A program made the translations under genes and the position numbers. From positions 23,014 to 87,013 of the forward strand of contig NZ_JACHLU010000020.1 of the NCBI RefSeq assembly GCF_014204625.1: a DNA stretch of 64,000 bases, written 5' to 3'. Shown here one piece after another: positions 43,781 to 52,735 of the stretch. The notes beneath the pieces are model-generated. The model did no database searches and was not told where the DNA came from. It saw nothing but the letters and a program-made list of their open reading frames with translations. The DNA is from Gillisella vitis. GTDB lineage: Bacteria > Pseudomonadota > Alphaproteobacteria > Rhizobiales > Rhizobiaceae. Each line of letters starts with the position of its first letter. Within the stretch, counting starts at the first letter, position 1.

Positions 43781-45313
43781 TTACATCACAGCCCCAACCT
43801 GCCAAGGCACAAATTCGTTATCACCCAAACCCAGAATCTCTGATTTCGTCTTTTGCCCCGAAGCAGAGGCCAGCACCAGATCGAGAATCTCCCGGCCCTT
43901 CTGTTCAATAGAAACCCCGGCGCTGATGATGTCGCCGCAGTTGAGGTCCATGTCGTCGGGCATGTCTTCGAACAGTTTGCTATTGGTGGCAAGCTTGATG
44001 GTGGGAGTGGGTTTGGAGCCAAAGGCCGAGCCGCGGCCGGTGGTGAACACCAGCATTTGCGCGCCGCCCGCGATTTGGCCAGTGGCGGAGACAGGATCAT
44101 AGCCGGGGGTGTCCATAAAGACAAAGCCGGGGGTGTTGATGCGTTCGGCGTAGTTCAGCACGGCGGTGAGGGGTGTGCTGCCTGCCTTGGCGGATGCGCC
44201 GAGTGATTTTTCCAGAATGGTCGTCAGCCCGCCCAGTTTGTTGCCGGGGCTGGGGTTGTTGTCCATCGAGCCACGGTTCATTTTGGTATAGTCTTCCCAC
44301 CAGCGGATGCGCTCGATCAGCTTTTCACCGATCTCAGCGGAGGCCGCTCGGCGCAGCAGCAATTGCTCTGCACCGTAAATTTCCGGTGTTTCCGAGAGGA
44401 TGACCGTGCCGCCCATGCCGACCAGCAGGTCCGAGGCCACGCCCAAGGCTGGATTGGCGGTGATGCCGGAAAAGCCATCGGAGCCGCCGCATTGGAGGGC
44501 CAGTTTCAGTTCCGATGCCGGAATGGGTTCGCGCTGCACGGCATTGACGGTGGGCAGAATGCTTTTGATATGCTCCACAAGCTGGCGAATGGTGGCGGCT
44601 GTGCCGCCGCTGTCTTGAATGGTCAGGCCAAAGAAGCGGCTGTCATCACCATTGCCATAAAGGGTTTTCATCCGCCCCAGTTGCATCACTTCGCAGCCGA
44701 GACCCACAAACACGGCAGCCCCAACATTGGGGTGGGTAGCATAGCCCCACAGCACGCGCTGCAAAAGATCCGCGCCTTCGCCAGACGAATCCATGCCGCA
44801 GCCGGTGCCGTGGGCAAAGGCAGCTACGCCATCGATATTGGGGTAATCGGCTAAAATTCCGGAACGGTTGATCTCGTCGGCAGCGCGGCGGATCACCGTG
44901 GCGGAACAGTTGACCGTGGCACAAATGGCAATGAAATTGCGCGTGCCTGCTTGCCCATTGGCACGGCGGTAGCCCATGAAGGTTGGGGTCTCGATAGCAG
45001 GGATGGCGGCCAGCGCCTTCTGGTAATCCGCGCCCACGTCATAGTGCTGATCATGGGCACCAAAGGCGCAATTGTCGGTGTGGACATGCTCGCCCGCCTT
45101 GATCAGGCAACTGGCATAGCCAATCACCTGACCAAATTTGATGATATTGCCGCCCTCAGCAATATCGGTTTTGGCAATCTTGTGGCCTCTGGCCACAGGA
45201 TGATCAAGCACAGTGCCAAAGCCAAGCGGCTGCTCTCCGGCTTTTGCCGGATTGGTCAAAATCGCAACATTATCGTCAGGATGCAGCAGCACGGTTTTGG
45301 CAATGTCAGGCAT
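43781..45313 (-). CDS. uxaA: Altronate dehydratase
   Basis: 510 residues. An N-terminal SAF-like domain (about 10-95) is joined to the UxaA/GarD catalytic domain: GYRRANGQAGTRNFIAI (about 114-130), FAHGTGCGMDSSGEGADLL and LQCGGSDGFSGITANPALG hold the conserved Cys and His metal-site residues. PGNKLGGLTTILEKSLGASA lies towards the end. It dehydrates D-altronate to 2-keto-3-deoxygluconate in the cytosol, needing Fe2+ or Mn2+. It is the last gene of the leftward uronate operon; its start overlaps uxuA by 8 bases. Its substrate requires a tagaturonate reductase, which is not separately encoded here. Confidence 0.94.
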   Translation of the reverse strand: MPDIAKTVLLHPDDNVAILTNPAKAGEQPLGFGTVLDHPVARGHKIAKTDIAEGGNIIKFGQVIGYASCLIKAGEHVHTDNCAFGAHDQHYDVGADYQKALAAIPAIETPTFMGYRRANGQAGTRNFIAICATVNCSATVIRRAADEINRSGILADYPNIDGVAAFAHGTGCGMDSSGEGADLLQRVLWGYATHPNVGAAVFVGLGCEVMQLGRMKTLYGNGDDSRFFGLTIQDSGGTAATIRQLVEHIKSILPTVNAVQREPIPASELKLALQCGGSDGFSGITANPALGVASDLLVGMGGTVILSETPEIYGAEQLLLRRAASAEIGEKLIERIRWWEDYTKMNRGSMDNNPSPGNKLGGLTTILEKSLGASAKAGSTPLTAVLNYAERINTPGFVFMDTPGYDPVSATGQIAGGAQMLVFTTGRGSAFGSKPTPTIKLATNSKLFEDMPDDMDLNCGDIISAGVSIEQKGREILDLVLASASGQKTKSEILGLGDNEFVPWQVGAVM

Positions 45314-46499
45314 AGGTTACGTTTCCATGTTCAAGCGCACGGATCACGCCGCGCAATTCTGCCAAGCCGCGCAACCGGCCAATCAGCGGATAGCCCACCA
45401 CGGTGCCGCTGCCGATGTCAGACAGCAGTTCATGGCCGTGATCAGGACGAAAGGGGATTTCCCAATCGTCACGGCCTTCCGCCTTGCGGCGGGCTTCTTC
45501 CGCCACCAATGCGGCAATCAGCGCGACCATATCGGTATCGCCATCCAGATGGGCGGCTTCCTGAAAAGAGCCATCGGCTTCTTTGGCCACATTGCGCAAA
45601 TGGGCAAAGTGAATGCGGTCTGCAAACCGCCTTGCAATGGCAGGCACATCATTGGCCGGGTTGGCCCCAAGTGAGCCGGAGCAGAGCGTCAGCCCGTTGG
45701 CGCGGCTGTCCTGTTGCGCCACGATCCATGCGATGTCCTCTTCGCTGGAGACAATGCGCGGCAGGCCGAGAATATCGCGTGGCGGATCATCCGGGTGTAC
45801 GCAAAAGCGCATCCCAAGCTCTTCCGCCGTGGGAATGACCTCGGCCAGAAAACGGGCATAGTTTGCCCGGATTTCAGCGCGACCAATGCCTTTGTAGCGC
45901 TTCAATGCCTCGCGCAAACCGTTGATGTCATAGCGATCAAAGGCACCGGGCAGGCCCGACATGATGCTGTTGAGCAAGGTCTGGCGATCATCCTCGGTCG
46001 ATGCATCAAACCAGATTTTGGCTTGCGCACGCACCTCTTCGCTGTAATCGGCTTCGGCTTCCTCGCGCTCCAGCATGTGGATTTCAAACGCCGCCATATG
46101 CGGCGATGAAAAGCGCAAGGCCGTACCGCCACGATAGACGGGCGCGTAGAGATGGGTGCGGGTCCAGTCCAGCAGCGGCATGAAATTGTAGCAGATGGTG
46201 TGAATGCCATTGTCTGCCAGATTCTTCATCGATTGACGGTAGTTGGCAAACAGCTGATCCAGATTGCCTTCGCCACGCTTGATGTTTTCATGGATCGGCA
46301 GGCTTTCCACCACAGTCCATGTCAGATCGAGATTGCTACCGGCAATCTCATCACGGCGCGCGGCAATGGCGTCTGATTGCCAGACTTCGCCATAGGGCAC
46401 CTCATGCAGCGCGTTGACAATGCCTGTGGCCCCCGTCTGGGCAATTTCACTCAGCGCGATCTTGTCGAACGGGCCATACCAGCGCCAGCTCTCTTTCAT
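45306..46499 (-). CDS. uxuA: D-mannonate dehydratase
   Basis: 397 residues, as in E. coli UxuA. MKESWRWYGPFDKIALSEIA is the family start; GMRFCVHPDDPPRDILGLPR (about 238-257), TLCSGSLGANPAND and FRPDHGHELLSD hold the Fe/Mn ligands and catalytic His. It converts mannonate to 2-keto-3-deoxygluconate. It starts in an ATGA overlap with uxuB and ends 8 bases inside uxaA, so the three genes are tightly coupled. Confidence 0.95.
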   Translation of the reverse strand: MKESWRWYGPFDKIALSEIAQTGATGIVNALHEVPYGEVWQSDAIAARRDEIAGSNLDLTWTVVESLPIHENIKRGEGNLDQLFANYRQSMKNLADNGIHTICYNFMPLLDWTRTHLYAPVYRGGTALRFSSPHMAAFEIHMLEREEAEADYSEEVRAQAKIWFDASTEDDRQTLLNSIMSGLPGAFDRYDINGLREALKRYKGIGRAEIRANYARFLAEVIPTAEELGMRFCVHPDDPPRDILGLPRIVSSEEDIAWIVAQQDSRANGLTLCSGSLGANPANDVPAIARRFADRIHFAHLRNVAKEADGSFQEAAHLDGDTDMVALIAALVAEEARRKAEGRDDWEIPFRPDHGHELLSDIGSGTVVGYPLIGRLRGLAELRGVIRALEHGNVTYA

Positions 46500-47959
46500 G
46501 CTTGCAATTCCTCTAACGTCTTTCGTGCGCCCTGCGCGGCAAGACGGCTGTAGTTCTCAATCAAGGTAGATGTAAAGGTTGGGTTTTCTGCCAAAGACGC
46601 CGGGAAGATTTCCCGCACCGACAACAGGGCTTCCACCTTGTCTTTCGGGCTCGCCACGCCATCGCTCAATGACTTCAGCCGAGCCGCCAGCGGGTCGCGC
46701 ACATCAATGGCCTCGCCCTTCTCATCCACGCCGCCCACATAGCGCATCCATGCGGCCACAGCCAAGGCAAGGCCCTTGATGGGGCGGTTGGCGGCAAGGT
46801 TTTCAGCAATCGTGCCCAAAATGCGCTGCGGCAGCTTTTGCGATCCATCCATGGCAATCTGCCATGTGCGATGGCGAATGGCCGGGTTGGAATAGCGCGA
46901 GAATAAAGCGTCGGTATAATCGGCAAGGCTTACACCCTTTGGCGCATGAAGACCGGGAGTGATTTCCTTGTCCCACAGGAATTTGCAAAAACTGGCAAAT
47001 ACCGGATCAGCCACGGTTTCTGAGATGGTTTCATGCCCTGCCAGATAGCCAAGGTAAGCCAGCGATGAGTGCGTGCCATTGAGGCAGCGCAGCTTCATAT
47101 GTTCAAACGGCGTGACATTCTCCACCAGTTGCACACCAACCGCACCCAGATCAGGCCGCGCACCATCCACAAACACATCTTCCACGACCCATTGGCGGAA
47201 AGGCTCGTGCATCACCGGGGAGGCGTCATACACGCCGGTCTTGGCGGTGAGGGCTGCAATGTCTTCCGGTTTGGTGGCAGGCACAATGCGGTCCACCATG
47301 GTGGAAGGGAAGGCACCCTCTGACGCAATCCAGTCTTTGAGCTCTGGCGAGATCAGCCCTGCAAATTCCAGCACCACGCCACGCACCACCTTGCCGTTTT
47401 CCGGCAGGTTATCGCAGCATAGCACCGTGAAGGGGCGACGCCCGGCTTTTTTGCGCTTTTCCAGTGCCCGTACCAGAAAGCCGATGGCGGAGGTTGGGTT
47501 GTTGGCGTTGGCCAGATCGTGCACAATATCCGGGTGGTTCTGGTTCAGCCTGCCGCTGGAAGGCTCGTGGCAATAGCCCTTTTCGGTTACCGTCAGACTG
47601 ACGATTTTAACCGACTCGGCGCTCATGGCTTCCAGCACAGCCGCCGGATTTTCACGCGCCACCAGCACACCGTTCAAAACGGTGATCACGCGGGCGGTTT
47701 CACCCTCCGGGCCAAGCTCGACGGCAGTATAGGCAAAATCCTGCGGAGCCAGCGCATCGCGCTGATCGGGCCGCATCAGGCTGACACCGACAATGCCCCA
47801 ATCTCCGCCAGATTTTTGCATGGCTTCTTCAATATAAACCGCACCATGGGCGCGGTAAAAAGCGCCGAGACCAAGGTGAATAATTCCGGTTTCTGGGCGT
47901 GTGCCATCTGGACGGCGCAGGCGGGGGGAATTAGCGGGCAAGCCAGCCTCCATCAACAT
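46496..47959 (-). CDS. uxuB: D-fructuronate reductase (mannitol dehydrogenase family)
   Basis: 487 residues. The N-terminal NAD fold has GIIHLGLGAFYRAHGAVYIE (about 25-44). The polyol dehydrogenase active site is KLRCLNGTHSSLAYLGYLAG (about 289-308), with the conserved Lys, Asn and His. It reduces D-fructuronate to D-mannonate with NADH. As the only reductase in the cluster it may also reduce D-tagaturonate to altronate for UxaA; that is inference. The start is ATG 47959 or 47953; either overlaps the end of kduD by more than 20 bases. Confidence 0.9.
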   Translation of the reverse strand: MLMEAGLPANSPRLRRPDGTRPETGIIHLGLGAFYRAHGAVYIEEAMQKSGGDWGIVGVSLMRPDQRDALAPQDFAYTAVELGPEGETARVITVLNGVLVARENPAAVLEAMSAESVKIVSLTVTEKGYCHEPSSGRLNQNHPDIVHDLANANNPTSAIGFLVRALEKRKKAGRRPFTVLCCDNLPENGKVVRGVVLEFAGLISPELKDWIASEGAFPSTMVDRIVPATKPEDIAALTAKTGVYDASPVMHEPFRQWVVEDVFVDGARPDLGAVGVQLVENVTPFEHMKLRCLNGTHSSLAYLGYLAGHETISETVADPVFASFCKFLWDKEITPGLHAPKGVSLADYTDALFSRYSNPAIRHRTWQIAMDGSQKLPQRILGTIAENLAANRPIKGLALAVAAWMRYVGGVDEKGEAIDVRDPLAARLKSLSDGVASPKDKVEALLSVREIFPASLAENPTFTSTLIENYSRLAAQGARKTLEELQA

Positions 47960-48677
47960 TCAAAATCGCACCATGGATATATTTGGCGGCAGGAGATGCA
48001 AGAAACACCGCAGCGCCGCCAATGTCTTCGGCATCACCCCAGCGGCCGGCGGGAATGCGCTCCAGAATAGACTTGTTGCGGGCCGCATCATTGCGCAGCG
48101 CTTCGGTGTTGTTGGTTTCGATATAGCCGGGCGCAATGGCATTGACATTGATGCCCTTGGCTGCCCATTCATTGGCCAACAGCTTGGTCAGACCCGCTAC
48201 CCCGCTTTTGGAGGCGGTATAGGACGGCACGCGGATGCCCCCCTGAAACGACAGCATCGAGGCGATATTGACCACTTTGCCTGTGCCATTGCGGGCAAAC
48301 ACCGCTTTGGCAAAAGCCTGAGTGAGGAAGAAAACCGCTTTCAGGTTTACATCCATCACCGCATCCCAGTCTTCTTCGGTAAAATCCACCGCATCATTGC
48401 GGCGGATGATACCGGCGTTATTGATCAGAATATCCACCGGGCCAAGGGTATCAAAAATACCTTTTCCGGCCATGGGGTCGGACAGATCAAGGGTGAGGCT
48501 TGATGCCGTGCCGCCAGCCTCAGAAATCAGCGCAACGGTTTCATCCACCGAGGAACGGCCAGCGCAGATGACGCTGGCTCCAGCCTTGGCCAAAGATACG
48601 GCAATGGCCTGACCAATGCCGGTGTTGGAACCCGTCACCAGCGCGGTTTTGCCACTCAATGAAAACAGATCGCTCAC
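47931..48677 (-). CDS. kduD: 2-dehydro-3-deoxy-D-gluconate 5-dehydrogenase
   Basis: 248 residues from GTG 48677, which lies in a GTGA overlap with kduI; the frame upstream is only the shadow of kduI. It is a short-chain dehydrogenase: GSNTGIGQAIAVSLAKAG (about 14-31) is the NAD loop, NNAG follows the fourth strand, and S(x)n-Y-TASK holds the catalytic Tyr-Lys (PSYTASKSGVAGLTK). It interconverts 2,5-diketo-3-deoxygluconate and KDG, the last step for unsaturated uronates from pectin. Paired with KduI as in Dickeya and E. coli. Confidence 0.94.
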   Translation of the reverse strand: MSDLFSLSGKTALVTGSNTGIGQAIAVSLAKAGASVICAGRSSVDETVALISEAGGTASSLTLDLSDPMAGKGIFDTLGPVDILINNAGIIRRNDAVDFTEEDWDAVMDVNLKAVFFLTQAFAKAVFARNGTGKVVNIASMLSFQGGIRVPSYTASKSGVAGLTKLLANEWAAKGINVNAIAPGYIETNNTEALRNDAARNKSILERIPAGRWGDAEDIGGAAVFLASPAAKYIHGAILNVDGGWLAR

Positions 48678-49495
48678 CGCAGCGTCTCCATCGATACCAT
48701 TTCCACGTCTTTGTAATCGACATTGTCGCCGGCCATGGCCCAGATGAAGGTGTAATTGGCGGTGCCTGCACCAGAATGGATCGACCAAGGTGGCGAGATC
48801 GCGCCTTCTTCGTTTTTGAGCACCAGATGGCGGGTTTCATCCGGCTCACCCATCATGTGGAAAGCGCGCTGGCCTTCTGGCAGGTCAAAATACAGATAGG
48901 CTTCCATGCGCCGGTCATGCACATGCGCGGGCATGGTGTTCCAGATCGAGCCGGGGGCAAGCTTGGTCATGCCCACCACCAGCTGGCAGGCCTTCATCAC
49001 GTCCGGGTGGACAAACTGGTAAATCGTCCGCTCGTTGGATGTGGCCTGCGAGCCAAGCGTGACATTTGCCGCCTCTTCAATCTTGATCAGCCGTGACGGA
49101 TAGGTGTGATGGGCCGGAGCCGAGAGAATGTAAAAACGGCCAGCGCCAGAGAAGGTGATTTTGCCAGCGCCCATGCCGAGATAAAGCATATCGCCCTTGC
49201 CCATGGCATAAGTCGCGTCACACTCTACGGTGCCATCACCGCCGATGTTGACCACTACCAGCTCGCGCCGATCGAGAATGGAAGCCGTGCCACATTCTTT
49301 CACGTGGTCGAGCGTGAGCGTGCCACCAGCAGGCACCGCGCCGCCGACAATCATGCGGTCATAATGGGTGTAGATCAGCTTGATCTCGCCATCTTTAAAA
49401 ATATCGCCCACATGAAAATGCTTGCGCAAATTGGTTGTGTCGAATGTCTTGGCCGTTTCCGGGTGAATGGCGTGGCGGGTTTCAACGCTGAGCAT
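48674..49495 (-). CDS. kduI: 5-dehydro-4-deoxy-D-glucuronate isomerase
   Basis: 273 residues, close to E. coli KduI (278). A cupin fold with zinc ligands in MPAHVHDRRMEAYLYF (about 187-202; two His and a Glu) and a further His in SPPWSIHSGAGT. VETRHAIHPETAKTFDTTNL is the family N-terminus. It isomerises the open form of unsaturated galacturonate (DKI) to 2,5-diketo-3-deoxygluconate, which KduD then reduces. It directly follows the kdgF-like gene that makes DKI. Confidence 0.95.
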   Translation of the reverse strand: MLSVETRHAIHPETAKTFDTTNLRKHFHVGDIFKDGEIKLIYTHYDRMIVGGAVPAGGTLTLDHVKECGTASILDRRELVVVNIGGDGTVECDATYAMGKGDMLYLGMGAGKITFSGAGRFYILSAPAHHTYPSRLIKIEEAANVTLGSQATSNERTIYQFVHPDVMKACQLVVGMTKLAPGSIWNTMPAHVHDRRMEAYLYFDLPEGQRAFHMMGEPDETRHLVLKNEEGAISPPWSIHSGAGTANYTFIWAMAGDNVDYKDVEMVSMETLR

Positions 49496-49513
49496 TGGGC
49501 TACTCCTTAAATA

Positions 49514-49837
49514 TTAGAGAAAATCATCACGGCGAGGCGTGAACGTGTCGATCAGCACGCCGGGCTGGATCGCCCGGCAGCCGTGGTAAGCAAGAGATGG
49601 AATGACAAAACTGTCACCGGGGCCGACCTCAAACGTGTCGTCACCAATGAAAAATTCAAACCGTCCCGATTGCACATAGGTAGACTGGATATGCGGATGA
49701 TTGTGGCGTGACCCCACCCCGCCATCGGCAAAGGTAAAGCTGACCACCATCAACTCCGGGCTATCAGACAACACCTGCCGGGTGACATTGTTGCCCGCAT
49801 CCACGGGTGGAAATGTTTTGACATAAGGGGCGCTCAT
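49514..49837 (-). CDS. kdgF: Cupin protein, KdgF-like (unsaturated uronate linearisation)
   Basis: 107 residues from ATG 49837 with AGGAGAAAAC before it. A single cupin domain: GSRHNHPHIQSTYVQSGRFE (about 43-62) supplies the metal-binding His cluster, and VGPGDSFVIPSLAYHGCRAI the second motif. KdgF turns 4,5-unsaturated galacturonate into DKI, the step before KduI. Length, motifs and place next to kduI support this name. It is separated by 8 bases from dctM. Confidence 0.85.
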   Translation of the reverse strand: MSAPYVKTFPPVDAGNNVTRQVLSDSPELMVVSFTFADGGVGSRHNHPHIQSTYVQSGRFEFFIGDDTFEVGPGDSFVIPSLAYHGCRAIQPGVLIDTFTPRRDDFL

Positions 49838-49845
49838 GTTTTCTC

Positions 49846-51126
49846 CTAATGAAACAGCTTTGGCAGCCACAAGGACAATGCAGGGATATAGGTCACCAGC
49901 ATCAAGGTGGCGAAAGCCGCACCATAAAATGGCCAGATGGTGCGCATGGCATGGGTAATCGGTATCTTACCCACGGCACAGCCCACAAACAGCACGGCCC
50001 CCACCGGCGGCGTGCAAAGGCCGATGCCCAGATTGAGAATGAGGATGACACCGAAATGCACCGGATCAACGCCGAAGGCGGTGGCAACCGGCAGAAAGAT
50101 CGGCGTGGTGATGACGATCAGCGGCGACATATCCATAAATGTGCCAAGGATCAGCAGAACCACATTCAGCAACAGCAGAATGATGATCGGATTATCGGAG
50201 ATGCCTTTCAGCAAAGCCACCATCGAGGCAGGCACGCGGGTATAGGCCAAAAGCCAGCCAAATGACGATGCACAACCAATCACCAGCAGCACCATGGCTG
50301 TGGTGCGCACGGCGCCTTTGGTCGCCTCGACAAAATCATGCCAGCTCAAGGTGCGATAGACGAAAAAGGTGATGGCCAGCGCATAGACCACGGCGATGTT
50401 GGAGGATTCGGAGGCTGTGAAAATACCTGAGCGAACGCCACCAAAAATAATCGCCACCAGAATAAGGCCCGGGACCGCCGAGACAAAAAGATTGCCCAGC
50501 GCTTTCAGGCCCGGAAACGGCTCGGTTGGATAGCCGCGACGCTTGGCAACAAACCAGGCAGCCACCATCAGCGACAGCGCCAGAACCAGACCGGGAATGA
50601 TACCTGCGGTAAACAGATCGGCAATGGAAATACGCCCACCCGCCGAGATCGAATAGATGATCATGTTGTGCGATGGCGGGATCATCAGGGCGATGATGGA
50701 GCCAACCACGGTGATGTTGACGGCATAATCCACATCATAGCCGCGCGCCTTCATTTGCGGCACCATCAGACCGCCAACGGCAGAGGCATCGGCCGCAGCC
50801 GAGCCGGACACGCCCCCGAACATGACGGATGCCAGCACATTCACCTGGCCCAGGCCGCCGCGCAAATGGCCAACCAGAGCGCCTGCCAGCGCCACCAGAC
50901 GCCTTGCAATATCGCCGCGCACCATCAGATCGCCAGCGTAGATGAAGAAGGGAATGGCCATCAACGCAAACACCGATACGCCTGAATTGAGCCGCTGAAA
51001 CACCACAACGGGCGGTAGGCCGAGATAAAGCACGGTGGCAAAACTGGAAATGCCAAGACAAAAGGCAACCGGCGTACCAATCAGCAACAGGAAGACAAAG
51101 CTTCCGAACAGAACCCAGAGTTCCAT
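49846..51126 (-). CDS. TRAP transporter large permease (DctM type)
   Basis: 426 residues with about 12 membrane segments. GGVSGSAAADASAVGGLMVP (about 92-111) and PPSHNMIIYSISAGGRISIA are the conserved DctM motifs; GTFMDMSPLIVITTPIFLPV lies in the second half. It moves the uronate bound by the DctP-type protein, driven by sodium or proton gradient, together with the small permease. Two bases separate it from the small permease gene. Location inside the uronate operon indicates galacturonate, glucuronate or oligouronates as cargo. Confidence 0.93.
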   Translation of the reverse strand: MELWVLFGSFVFLLLIGTPVAFCLGISSFATVLYLGLPPVVVFQRLNSGVSVFALMAIPFFIYAGDLMVRGDIARRLVALAGALVGHLRGGLGQVNVLASVMFGGVSGSAAADASAVGGLMVPQMKARGYDVDYAVNITVVGSIIALMIPPSHNMIIYSISAGGRISIADLFTAGIIPGLVLALSLMVAAWFVAKRRGYPTEPFPGLKALGNLFVSAVPGLILVAIIFGGVRSGIFTASESSNIAVVYALAITFFVYRTLSWHDFVEATKGAVRTTAMVLLVIGCASSFGWLLAYTRVPASMVALLKGISDNPIIILLLLNVVLLILGTFMDMSPLIVITTPIFLPVATAFGVDPVHFGVILILNLGIGLCTPPVGAVLFVGCAVGKIPITHAMRTIWPFYGAAFATLMLVTYIPALSLWLPKLFH

Positions 51127-51128
51127 GA

Positions 51129-51635
51129 TTATTCCTCCACCGCTTCGCCAAAGCGGGCGGTTGGCAATCCTGCCAGGCGGCGCGCTATACGCTCAAGAGA
51201 AAACAGCACGATCAGAATGCCGCCCGCAACCAGCGGCGCAAAATCGAACAGCCCGGAAATGCCAAGACTTGGAATGATATTGCCGGCAACATTGGCCGCC
51301 AGCGACCAGCCATACCAGACCATGCCAGCGCCAAAGGCAGCCACGGCCAGATCAGAGAGAGTGTAAAGCAGGTGTTTGCCACCCTCGGGAACAACATAGA
51401 GCAACACGTCAAAGGACAGGTGATACCCTTCCCTTGTGCCAACGGCGGCCCCTAAAAAGATGAACCAGCCCATCATCATCACGGCTGAGGGTTCACTCCA
51501 GATGATGCTGGTGCCCAGAACATAGCGCCAGAAAACCTGTGCGGCGATAATGACGGTCATCAGCACAAGGCCGATCCCCGCGACCCACAGGGCAAGCCGG
51601 GCAAGCGCGCCGGTCACAGGTTCAAGATTTTTCAT
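51129..51635 (-). CDS. TRAP transporter small permease (DctQ type)
   Basis: 168 residues from ATG 51635. Four membrane helices; WSEPSAVMMMGWFIFLGAAV (about 44-63) followed by GTREGYHLSFDVLL is the DctQ signature. The open frame runs 18 codons upstream, but that stretch contains a 9-bp hairpin, so the inner start is preferred although its ribosome site is weak. It forms the membrane complex with DctM. Confidence 0.88.
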   Translation of the reverse strand: MKNLEPVTGALARLALWVAGIGLVLMTVIIAAQVFWRYVLGTSIIWSEPSAVMMMGWFIFLGAAVGTREGYHLSFDVLLYVVPEGGKHLLYTLSDLAVAAFGAGMVWYGWSLAANVAGNIIPSLGISGLFDFAPLVAGGILIVLFSLERIARRLAGLPTARFGEAVEE

Positions 51636-51675
51636 GATGGTTTGCAAATCAGGACACTCCGCCAGAATTGAAAGT

Positions 51676-51700
51676 GGCCTGCGGATCATGGCCGCAGGCC
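51676..51700 (-). other. Stem-loop between dctP and dctQ
   Basis: GGCCTGCGG (51676-51684) and CCGCAGGCC (51692-51700) pair perfectly with a 7-base loop, 11 bases after the dctP stop. There is no U-tract. Hairpins here in solute-binding operons usually protect the binding-protein mRNA. Confidence 0.65.
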
Positions 51701-51711
51701 GAAGCGCTTTG

Positions 51712-52701
51712 TTACTGGGTGGCCTGAATGCGGGCGACCATGTCCTTCAGCTTGTCAGACTTGACGTATTTTGCGTAGACGGGCTCCATTGCCTTGATGA
51801 GAGGGGCTTTGTCGATGGTGTCGACAACCTGAACGCCAGCCGCGCGGACCTTGGCTTCAGAGGCTTTTTCCTGCTTGCTCCACAGATCACGCATGATCGG
51901 AACAGAGGCCTTGGCCGCTTCCTTGACGGCGGCCTGATCTTCCGGTGTCAGCTTGTCCCAGGACTTTTTCGACATCACCAGCACTTCCGGCACAATCAAA
52001 TGCTGATCAAGCGTGTAATATTTCGCCACTTCATAATGGCCGGAGCTGTCATAGGACGGCCAGTTGTTTTCTGCGCCGTCAATAACGCCGGTCTGAAGGG
52101 AAGAATAGACTTCGCCGTAGGCCATGGGTGTCGCATTGGCCCCCAGCGCCGAGACCATGGCCACAAAGATGTCTGACTGGATGACGCGAAACTTCATGCC
52201 CTTCATATCCTCAATGGATTTGATGGGCTTTTTGGTGTTGTAAAAGCTGCGTGATCCGCTGTCGTAAAAGGCAAGACCAATCAGATCATGGGCCTTGAAG
52301 GCGTCGAGAATTTCCTGACCAATCGGGCCATCCATCACCTTGTGCATGTGGTCGACCGAGCGGAAAATATAAGGCAGCGATGGCACTTGCGTTTCTTCAA
52401 CAATATTGTTGAACGGCCCAAGTGAGACACGGTTGAGGTCAATGACCCCGTATTGCGTCTGTTCAATCGTGTCCTTTTCCTCACCCAACTGAGCGGATGG
52501 AAACACCTCAACGGTGATACGACCTTTGGTTTTGTCTTGCAGTATTTTACCCATGGCTTTGACCGCCTCCACGGTCGGATAGCCATCCGGATGGGTGTCA
52601 GATGAACGCAGCTTGATGTCAGCCGCGTTTGCCATGGCCACCGAGGCGACAAGCGCCACGGTGGTCATCATTGCTCGTCCCCAGTTTTTCACAATGTTCA
52701 T
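51712..52701 (-). CDS. TRAP solute-binding protein (DctP family), uronate type
   Basis: 329 residues from ATG 52701, eight bases after GGGAGG; a second ATG at 52707 is too close to it. Signal peptide 1-27 ends VAMANA. The ligand site has GMKFRVIQSDIF with the carboxylate-binding arginine and ENNWPSYDSSGHYEVAKYY. It captures an organic acid in the periplasm for DctQM. Known TRAP binding proteins for galacturonate and glucuronate sit in similar operons; specificity here is inferred from neighbours. Confidence 0.92.
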   Translation of the reverse strand: MNIVKNWGRAMMTTVALVASVAMANAADIKLRSSDTHPDGYPTVEAVKAMGKILQDKTKGRITVEVFPSAQLGEEKDTIEQTQYGVIDLNRVSLGPFNNIVEETQVPSLPYIFRSVDHMHKVMDGPIGQEILDAFKAHDLIGLAFYDSGSRSFYNTKKPIKSIEDMKGMKFRVIQSDIFVAMVSALGANATPMAYGEVYSSLQTGVIDGAENNWPSYDSSGHYEVAKYYTLDQHLIVPEVLVMSKKSWDKLTPEDQAAVKEAAKASVPIMRDLWSKQEKASEAKVRAAGVQVVDTIDKAPLIKAMEPVYAKYVKSDKLKDMVARIQATQ

Positions 52702-52735
52702 TTCCATATCCTCCCGTTTGGAAATTACGGCTCGA

